Part shown: positions 1-5,167 of the stretch, piece by piece
Layout: every line of letters begins with the position of its first letter
How positions within the stretch are numbered: position 1 is the first letter of the stretch
Assembly: GCA_019245455.1 (NCBI GenBank)
Contig: JAFARM010000148.1
Span: 1-5,167 of the forward strand
Length of the DNA: 5,167 nt
From: Sphingomonadaceae bacterium
Lineage (GTDB): Bacteria > Pseudomonadota > Alphaproteobacteria > Sphingomonadales > Sphingomonadaceae
Reading direction: 5' to 3'
Made by a program: the position numbers and the translations under genes
Notes under the pieces: generated by a model
What the model was told of the DNA's origin: nothing
Databases searched by the model: none
What the model saw: the letters and a program-made list of their open reading frames with translations, nothing else

Positions 1-1
1 C

Positions 2-1036
<1,035 letters not shown>

Positions 1037-1078
1037 GCACGGGCGCTTGGGCCGCGAAAGGGCCGGTCGAGGCGCGGC

Positions 1079-1107
1079 CTATAGCGGACCTGCGGCGGCT
1101 TTGCCAA
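1079..1107 (-). promoter_or_regulatory. Sigma70-like promoter of tRNA-Ser
   Basis: On the minus strand TTGGCA (1107-1102) is followed by exactly 17 bases and CTATAG (1084-1079), a good match to a housekeeping -35/-10 pair. Transcription would start near 1072, leaving a leader of about 35 nt before the mature tRNA 5' end at 1036. Its position directly upstream of a stable RNA gene supports the call. No start-site data are available. Confidence 0.6.
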
Positions 1108-1111
1108 TGCC

Positions 1112-1140
1112 CTTCACGAAACCGCGCCCGATCCTATATG
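1112..1140 (+). promoter_or_regulatory. RpoH-like (sigma32) heat-shock promoter candidate for hspQ
   Basis: CTTC (1112-1115), 17 bases, then CCTATATG (1133-1140) resembles the alphaproteobacterial RpoH pattern CTTG-N17/18-CYTATNT. The -35 differs in one base. The start would fall around 1147, giving a 5' leader of about 35 nt before the hspQ ATG at 1183. The same bases can be read as a weaker sigma70 site (TTCACG, 16 bp, TATATG). The heat-shock reading is favoured because the downstream gene encodes a heat-shock family protein. Confidence 0.45.
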
Positions 1141-1182
1141 TTGTGTATGCGAAATTGGGCGGACACGTCCGCAGAGGGTCCG

Positions 1183-1542
1183 ATGTCCCAGACCAAGGAA
1201 GGCCGCGATTTTCCGCTCAACGTCACTGCCGACTTCGGCATCGGCGAGGTCGTGCGCCACCGCCTGTTCCCCTTCCGCGGCGTCATCTTCGACGTCGATC
1301 CCGAGTTCGCCAACTCCGAGGAGTGGTGGCAGGCGATCCCCGAGAACGTCCGCCCGCGCAAGGATCAGCCCTATTACCACCTGCTCGCCGAGAACGACGA
1401 GAGCGCGTATGTCGCCTACGTCAGCCAGCAGAACCTGGTCCACGAGGACGTGCCGGAGCCGGTGCAGCACCCGGCGGTGACGCAGCTGTTCACCGGCTTC
1501 GAGGGCGGCCGCTACATCCTGAGGCCCGAGGTGCGCAACTAA
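1183..1542 (+). CDS. hspQ: Heat shock protein HspQ (YccV-like domain)
   Basis: This 119-residue cytoplasmic protein belongs to the HspQ/YccV family. In enterobacteria HspQ is heat-inducible, speeds degradation of unstable DnaA mutant protein and acts with Lon protease; transfer of that role to this organism is inference. The family pattern fills almost the whole chain: F-G-I-G-E-V-V-R-H-R (residues 18-27), F-R-G-V-I-F-D-V-D-P (31-40), E-E-W-W (46-49), D-Q-P-Y-Y-H-L-L-A-E (61-70), A-Y-V-S-Q-Q-N-L (78-85) and H-P-A-V (96-99). The chain is slightly longer than the roughly 105 residues of E. coli HspQ, with short extra ends. The ATG at 1183 is chosen because AGAGGG lies 4 bases upstream, homology begins soon after it, and upstream in-frame ATGs at 1138 and 1147 sit within or at the promoter. 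The Atm1-type exporter gene starts 41 bases downstream on the same strand. Confidence 0.93.
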   Translation: MSQTKEGRDFPLNVTADFGIGEVVRHRLFPFRGVIFDVDPEFANSEEWWQAIPENVRPRKDQPYYHLLAENDESAYVAYVSQQNLVHEDVPEPVQHPAVTQLFTGFEGGRYILRPEVRN

Positions 1543-1583
1543 GGGCGATTGCCGGCGCGGGGTCGCCGCCCCATGTGTAGGGG

Positions 1584-3395
1584 ATGCGCGACTCCGCCGC
1601 CGTTTCCGGCACCAATCCCGACCTGAAGGCCCTGCGGCGCTTTCTCCCCTACCTGTGGCCGTCGGGCAGCACGGGGCTGCGGCGGCGTGTCGTCGCCTCG
1701 ATGCTGCTCGTCGTCGTGTCGAAGGCGGTCGGCTATGTCATGAGCTTCGCGCTCGGCGGGGCGGTGACACGCATGAGCCACGGCGGGCAGGCGGCGGTGG
1801 CGATCGTCATCGGGCTGGTCGTCGCCTACGCCGGCGCGCGCTTCGGCGGGGTACTGCTCGACAATCTCCGCAATGCCATCTTCGAGCGCGTGGGGCAGAC
1901 CGCGGCGCGGCACCTGAGCCAGGACGTCTTCGTCCACATCCACAAGCTGTCGCTGCGCTACCACCTCGAGCGGCGGACGGGCGCGCTGACGCGGATCGTC
2001 GAGCGGGGGACCAAGAGCATCGACACGATGCTCTACTTCATCCTCTTCAACATCGTGCCGACGGTCATCGAGCTGGTCGTCACGTCGGTCATCTTCGGCA
2101 TCAAGTTCGGCCTCGGCCTGGTCGCGGCGACGCTGGTCATGGCGGCGGCCTATGTCTGGTTCACGCAGAAGCTGACCAACTGGCGCAACGCGCTCCGCCG
2201 CGAGATGGTCAGCTTCGACAACAAGGCCACCGCGCGGGCTGTCGATGCCCTGCTCAACTACGAGACGGTCAAGTACTTCAACGCCGAAGCGCACGAGGCC
2301 AAGGGCTACGGCCAGGCGATGAACCAGTGGACCGAGGCGTCGATCAAGAACCAGGTGTCGCTGTCGTGGCTCAACATCGGCCAGTCGGCGATCACCAACC
2401 TGATGATGGGCGGCGCGCTCGCCTACGCCGTCTGGGGCTGGAGCCGCGGCCGCTTCGAGCCGGGCGACGTGGTGTTCATCTCGACGCTGCTGGCGCAGCT
2501 GTTCCGGCCGCTCGACCTGCTCGGGCTCGTCTACCGCGAGATCAAGCAGGGCCTGATCGACATGGAGGCGATGTTCAAGCTGCTCGACACCGAGGCCGAG
2601 ATCGCCGACGCGCCGGATGCGCGGCCGCTGGTGGTCACGGGCGGGGAGATCCGCTTCGACCACGTCGACTTCGCCTATGAGGCGCGGCGACCGATCCTGC
2701 ACGACGTCAGCTTCGCGGTTCCGGCCGGGCGCAAGGTCGCGGTCGTCGGCCATTCGGGCGCGGGCAAGTCGACCCTCAGCCGCATCCTCTACCGCTTCTA
2801 CGACATCAGCGCCGGCGCGGTGACGATCGACGGGCAGGACATTCGCGAGGTGACGCAGGACAGCCTGCGCCGCGCCATCGGCATCGTCCCCCAGGACACG
2901 GTGCTGTTCAACGACACCATCGGCTACAACATCGCCTATGGTCGGCCGGACGCGACGCAGGCCGAGATCGAGGCGGCGGCGCGCGAGGCGGCGATCCACG
3001 ACTTCATCGCCGGCCTGCCCGACGGCTACCAGTCGACGGTCGGCGAGCGCGGGCTCAAGCTGTCGGGCGGCGAGAAGCAGCGGGTGGCGATCGCCCGCAC
3101 GATCCTCAAGAACCCGGCGATCCTGATCCTCGACGAGGCGACGAGCGCGCTCGATTCGGCGACTGAAGCGGAAATCCAGGACAGTCTCCGCGCGGTCGGG
3201 CGGGGGCGGACGACGCTGGTCATCGCCCACCGCCTGTCGACCATCGCCGACGCCGACGAGATCCTGGTCATGGCCGCCGGCCGCATCGTCGAGCGGGGCA
3301 GCCACGCGGCGCTGCTGGCGCGCGGCGGCACCTATGCCGAGATGTGGGCGCTCCAGGCGGCCGAGGACGAGGGGCGGCTGATCGCGGCGGAGTAG
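1584..3395 (+). CDS. atm1: Atm1-type ABC exporter (fused permease and ATPase)
   Basis: This 603-residue half-transporter of the Atm1/ABCB7/HMT1 family would act as an inner-membrane homodimer. Family members export glutathione-linked compounds, feed cytosolic iron-sulfur assembly in mitochondria and give heavy-metal tolerance in bacteria. Membrane segments occupy about residues 35-325. The ATPase domain follows: A-loop Tyr365, Walker A GHSGAGKST (389-397, Lys395), Q-loop Gln437, signature LSGGE (493-497), Walker B ILILD with Glu518, D-loop S-A-L-D (521-524) and switch His549. All catalytic motifs are intact. It strongly resembles Novosphingobium aromaticivorans Atm1 (608 aa). Tyr190, Arg201, Arg205, Asn264, Gln267 and Arg318 sit at a constant offset of 5 from glutathione-contact residues I recall in that structure (Tyr195, Arg206, Arg210, Asn269, Gln272, Arg323). 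The ATG is forced, because an in-frame TAG lies at 1578-1580 and no other start codon follows soon. GGGG abuts the ATG, too close for a normal ribosome site, so initiation may be weak or unusual. Confidence 0.95.
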   Translation: MRDSAAVSGTNPDLKALRRFLPYLWPSGSTGLRRRVVASMLLVVVSKAVGYVMSFALGGAVTRMSHGGQAAVAIVIGLVVAYAGARFGGVLLDNLRNAIFERVGQTAARHLSQDVFVHIHKLSLRYHLERRTGALTRIVERGTKSIDTMLYFILFNIVPTVIELVVTSVIFGIKFGLGLVAATLVMAAAYVWFTQKLTNWRNALRREMVSFDNKATARAVDALLNYETVKYFNAEAHEAKGYGQAMNQWTEASIKNQVSLSWLNIGQSAITNLMMGGALAYAVWGWSRGRFEPGDVVFISTLLAQLFRPLDLLGLVYREIKQGLIDMEAMFKLLDTEAEIADAPDARPLVVTGGEIRFDHVDFAYEARRPILHDVSFAVPAGRKVAVVGHSGAGKSTLSRILYRFYDISAGAVTIDGQDIREVTQDSLRRAIGIVPQDTVLFNDTIGYNIAYGRPDATQAEIEAAAREAAIHDFIAGLPDGYQSTVGERGLKLSGGEKQRVAIARTILKNPAILILDEATSALDSATEAEIQDSLRAVGRGRTTLVIAHRLSTIADADEILVMAAGRIVERGSHAALLARGGTYAEMWALQAAEDEGRLIAAE

Positions 3396-3410
3396 GGCTC
3401 GGTCGCGGGC

Positions 3411-3428
3411 GAAGTTCACGAAGTTCAC
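3411..3428. repeat. Tandem repeat, two copies of GAAGTTCAC
   Basis: GAAGTTCAC occurs twice head to tail (3411-3419 and 3420-3428), followed by a partial third unit, GAAG. It begins 15 bases after the exporter stop codon. I associate this kind of TTCGTGAACTTC motif with sphingomonad intergenic DNA, but that is recollection. Its function is unknown. Confidence 0.8.
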
Positions 3429-3521
3429 GAAGGCGAGGGTGTTTCGCGCCAGCGACCCGCTGCCTGTGGCGGCGGAAGGTCGCGATGGACACCAGGCGCG
3501 ACGGGTGGTTTGCACCCCCTA

Positions 3522-3553
3522 CGTTGGTCGAAGGCCGAAAACAGGGGCTGCTC
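3522..3553. repeat. Degenerate direct repeat, copy 1
   Basis: This copy starts CGTTGGT and ends GGCCGAAAACAGGGGCTGCTC (split: GGCCGA, then AAACAGGGGCTGCTC). It matches copy 2 about 100 bases downstream. The last block (3533-3553) differs from its partner by one substitution and one single-base gap. The middle is shorter by about five bases. Confidence 0.6.
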
Positions 3554-3621
3554 AAAGGAGCTGGGCCGGAGCGTGAGAAAGAGCGCGGCACCCGGTGATG
3601 CCGGGAGGTGCTAACACAGAC

Positions 3622-3658
3622 CGTTGGTTGTAGGACAGGGCCGACAACGGGGCTGCTC
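3622..3658. repeat. Degenerate direct repeat, copy 2
   Basis: This is the partner of the copy at 3522-3553. It starts with the same CGTTGGT (3622-3628) and ends with GGCCGACAAC followed by GGGGCTGCTC (3639-3658). The spacer between the two conserved blocks is longer than in copy 1. It ends ten bases before the inverted REP-like pair, so the two structures may belong to one compound repeat. Confidence 0.6.
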
Positions 3659-3667
3659 TCCCCTTGT

Positions 3668-3743
3668 TGTCGTCCCGGCGAAGGCCGGGACCCATGAACT
3701 CGACTGTTAGAGATCATGGGTCCCGGCCTTCGCCGGGATGACA
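3668..3743. repeat. Pair of inverted REP-like palindromes, possible bidirectional terminator
   Basis: Two 30-base arms (3668-3697 and 3714-3743) are inverted copies with a single mismatch, separated by 16 bases. Each arm is itself a hairpin, TCCCGGC-GAAG-GCCGGGA (3673-3690 and 3721-3738), so either two small stem-loops or one long stem can form. This resembles REP/BIME elements, and the motif GTCATCCCGGCGAAGGCCGG is, as I recall, widely dispersed in alphaproteobacterial genomes. Its place between the convergent exporter and tonB genes fits an mRNA-end or transcription-stopping role, but there is no T run and that role is inference. Confidence 0.85.
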
Positions 3744-3806
3744 AGCGGGGGAGTGTGCCATGCCGAAGGTGTCCGCAGCTTCGCCGGGGCACACCGGCCG
3801 CCCCGA

Positions 3807-4541
3807 TCAGCCCGGCCGGTCCTCGCTGATCCGCCAGCCGTGGTCCTCGTACACCTCGTCTTCGACGGCGTTGCCGGCGGCGTCGCGGGCGGGTGCGAAG
3901 CGCAGGCGCTGGATGGCGAGCCGGCAGGTCGTCGCGTCGAGCAGGTCGCTGCCGCTCGACTCGGCGATATAGCAGCGGGCGACGCGGCCGCGCGTATCGA
4001 CCACATAGCGGGTGGTGAGATTGCCCTCGATGTGGGCCGCGCGCGCCTCGGGCGGATAGTCGCGGCCGGTGATCTCGCCGCGCAGCCACCGCGCGCGCAC
4101 GCCCCCGCTGCCCGTGCCGTTGCCGCCCGATCCGCTGCCGCGGCCGTTACCCTGGCCGCCGGCGCCGGTGCCGTTGCCCGCGTCGGCCGCACCGGAGGCG
4201 GGGTCAGGGCCGAGCGCGGGCAGCGGCGCGGCGGTGATCGCCGGCACGGGCGGCAGCGTGATGACCGGCGGCGGGGCGACGACCGGCACCGGCGTCGCCC
4301 GCTTGTGCGGCGGCGCGGCAGCGCCGGAAGGTCGGCGCGCGGCGTGGCGGACGGGGACCGGCTTCGGCGGCGGCGGCGGCGGGGGCAGCGCGACCTCGAA
4401 CACCTTCAGGTCGGCCTCGACCGCGCGGACGACGCGTCCCGACAGGCCGGTGATCAGCGCCCAGCCGATCAGCAGCTGCAGCGCGATCGCGAGGCCGGCG
4501 GCGACGGCACGGCTGCGGGTATCGGAGGCGAAGGTCGTCAT
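3807..4541 (-). CDS. TonB-family energy transducer
   Basis: This 244-residue protein has the TonB layout: a short cytoplasmic N-terminus, one hydrophobic anchor at about residues 11-33, a proline-rich periplasmic stretch (seven prolines at 53-59, more to about 114), a Gly/Asn/Ser-rich linker (115-147) and a TonB C-terminal domain (about 155-235). The domain shows D-Y-P-P-E-A-R (161-167), the I-E-G core (171-173), S-S-G-S (195-198) and R-L-R-F-x-P-A (212-218). Such proteins pass proton-motive energy from ExbB/ExbD to outer-membrane receptors. Two cysteines, Cys190 and Cys206, lie inside the periplasmic domain and could form a disulfide. The ATG at 4541 is chosen because the anchor begins shortly after it; an upstream extension would be a basic low-complexity tail overlapping tetR. 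No strong ribosome site is visible. No exbB, exbD or receptor gene lies nearby. A tetR gene precedes it by 52 bases, possibly in one operon. Confidence 0.88.
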   Translation of the reverse strand: MTTFASDTRSRAVAAGLAIALQLLIGWALITGLSGRVVRAVEADLKVFEVALPPPPPPPKPVPVRHAARRPSGAAAPPHKRATPVPVVAPPPVITLPPVPAITAAPLPALGPDPASGAADAGNGTGAGGQGNGRGSGSGGNGTGSGGVRARWLRGEITGRDYPPEARAAHIEGNLTTRYVVDTRGRVARCYIAESSGSDLLDATTCRLAIQRLRFAPARDAAGNAVEDEVYEDHGWRISEDRPG

Positions 4542-4593
4542 GACGGTCGCGCCGCCAACGCACGAGCGGCCGCTGCGTGTCCGTGCAGTTGCG

Positions 4594-5167
4594 TCAGGCG
4601 GGCGGGGCGAGGACGGCGTCGACGACCGCGGCGACGAGCGCCTGCGCCGCCGCGCGCCCGGCAATGCAGGCGGCGACCGCGCGCGACGCCTCGGCGAGGA
4701 CCGCGAGCAGCGTCGGCGCGACGAGCTCGAGCGGGCGCGGAACGATGCGCCCCGCCGCCATCAGCTCGGCCAGCACGCCGGACAACAGGCCATAGGCGTA
4801 CTTCATCTCGATCGCGCGCCAAGCCTCGATGCCGATCACGCGCGGCGCGTCGATGAACAGGATGCGGTGGATCTCGGGCGTGGCGCCGGCGTCGACCAGC
4901 GCGGCGAAGGCGTGGCGGATCGCGGTCAGCGGGTCGGGATCGGCGACGGCGACGGCGCGGGCGAGCAGCTCGGCCTCGACCTGCTCGGCGGCGGCGAGGA
5001 ACAGGCCCTTCTTGCCGGCGAAGTGGTGGTAGACGGCCCCCGTCGTCACGCCAGCATCGGCGGCGACCTGCTCGACCCCGACCTGATCGTAGCCGTCGCG
5101 CCCGAACCGCGTGCGGGCGGCGTCGACCAGCGCCGCGACGGTGGCGGCGGTGTGCGCGTCGCGGCGG
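4594..5167 (-). CDS. TetR-family transcriptional regulator (5' end outside window)
   Basis: The visible 190 residues form nearly a whole TetR/AcrR-type repressor, a dimeric cytoplasmic DNA-binding protein released by a small ligand. The gene is open to the right edge. The helix-turn-helix lies at visible residues 29-48 (V-G-V-E-Q-V-A-A-D-A-G-V-T-T-G-A-V-Y-H-H) and is followed by the family hallmark F-A-G-K-K-G-L-F (49-56). An upstream helix includes A-A-R-T-R-F-G-R-D-G-Y (16-26). The C-terminal ligand domain contains R-I-L-F-I-D-A-P-R-V (101-110) and G-I-E-A-W-R-A-I-E (112-120), a C-terminal type common among TetR regulators. Starting at GTG 5047-5049 would delete most of the helix-turn-helix, so the true start is to the right, probably only a few codons past the edge. 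It lies 52 bases upstream of the tonB-family gene on the same strand. The ligand and target are unknown; autoregulation and control of that gene are inference. Confidence 0.92.
   Translation of the reverse strand, partial: RRDAHTAATVAALVDAARTRFGRDGYDQVGVEQVAADAGVTTGAVYHHFAGKKGLFLAAAEQVEAELLARAVAVADPDPLTAIRHAFAALVDAGATPEIHRILFIDAPRVIGIEAWRAIEMKYAYGLLSGVLAELMAAGRIVPRPLELVAPTLLAVLAEASRAVAACIAGRAAAQALVAAVVDAVLAPPA

Larger units (their letters stand above)
3396..3806. other. Intergenic interval between convergent genes, repeat-bearing, no convincing gene
   Basis: About 410 bases separate the exporter stop from the tonB stop. I see no protein-coding gene with recognisable homology and no hairpin-plus-T-run terminator directly after the exporter. 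The interval holds a nine-base tandem repeat (3411-3428), a degenerate direct repeat (3522-3553 and 3622-3658), small hairpins (GGGTG-GTTTG-CACCC at 3503-3517; a stem formed by 3588-3595 and 3601-3611), and a large pair of inverted REP-like units (3668-3743). It reads like an accumulation of dispersed intergenic repeats rather than a decayed gene. Confidence 0.6.

Noticed and set aside
1543..1583. A terminator between hspQ and the exporter gene
   Set aside because: Only a weak GGCGA/TCGCC pairing (1544-1548 with 1563-1567) over a 14-base loop is visible and there is no T run.
1539..3515. A 658-codon open frame on the minus strand opposite the exporter gene
   Set aside because: It is rich in Arg, Asp, His and Pro with no recognisable domain, exactly what the antisense of a GC-rich coding gene produces. 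The plus strand encodes a complete, textbook ABC exporter over the same bases.
3396..3806. A CRISPR array in the repeat-rich intergenic interval
   Set aside because: The repeats are of different kinds, at most two copies each, and not separated by regular spacers; no cas genes are present.
3268..4192. Minus-strand frames spanning the exporter end, intergenic repeats and the tonB end
   Set aside because: They cross the repeat region and the real tonB gene in other frames and consist of Arg/Pro/Ala-rich sequence without homology.
4542..4664. Longer start for the TonB-family protein (ATG at 4664)
   Set aside because: The extra 41 residues are a basic low-complexity tail before the membrane anchor and would overlap the end of tetR by about 70 bases; ATG 4541 gives a normal TonB N-terminus.
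3738..4856. A 372-codon plus-strand frame opposite the tonB and tetR genes
   Set aside because: It is low-complexity Arg/Ala/Gly-rich sequence with no domain, and the minus strand carries two well-supported genes across it.

Overview
The window looks like chromosomal DNA from a high-GC alphaproteobacterium, most probably a sphingomonad (Sphingomonas, Novosphingobium or a relative). Three things suggest this. The ABC exporter closely resembles, as I recall it, Novosphingobium aromaticivorans Atm1. The short orphan TonB protein has the cysteine-containing C-terminal domain I associate with sphingomonads. The intergenic REP-like repeats are of a type common in that group. These are judgements from memory; no database search was run.

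Layout. Positions 2-979 (+) hold the C-terminal part of a large serine recombinase, cut by the left edge. Its last codons run into the 3' half of a tRNA-Ser(CGA) gene at 947-1036 on the opposite strand. This is the typical arrangement at the integrase end of an integrated element, so the left ~950 bases are probably the end of a genomic island or prophage-like element and the DNA to the right is host chromosome. Between the tRNA and the next gene (1037-1182) lie two divergent promoter candidates: a sigma70-like one for the tRNA and an RpoH-like heat-shock one for hspQ. hspQ (1183-1542, +) is followed after 41 bases by an Atm1-type ABC exporter (1584-3395, +), and the two may be co-transcribed.

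The interval 3396-3806 separates this rightward pair from a leftward pair and shows no convincing gene. It holds a short tandem repeat, a degenerate direct repeat and a striking pair of inverted REP-like hairpins (3668-3743) at the meeting point of the convergent transcription units. On the minus strand, a TetR-family regulator (4594-5167, cut by the right edge) lies upstream of an orphan TonB-family energy transducer (3807-4541), with 52 bases between them.

Functionally, hspQ (protein quality control) and the Atm1 exporter (glutathione-linked thiol or metal export) fit a stress theme. The tetR-tonB pair suggests regulated energisation of an outer-membrane transporter. I did not find a clearly new biological system here. 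The best leads are the recombinase/tRNA-Ser junction, the RpoH-like promoter of hspQ, and the nested inverted repeats.
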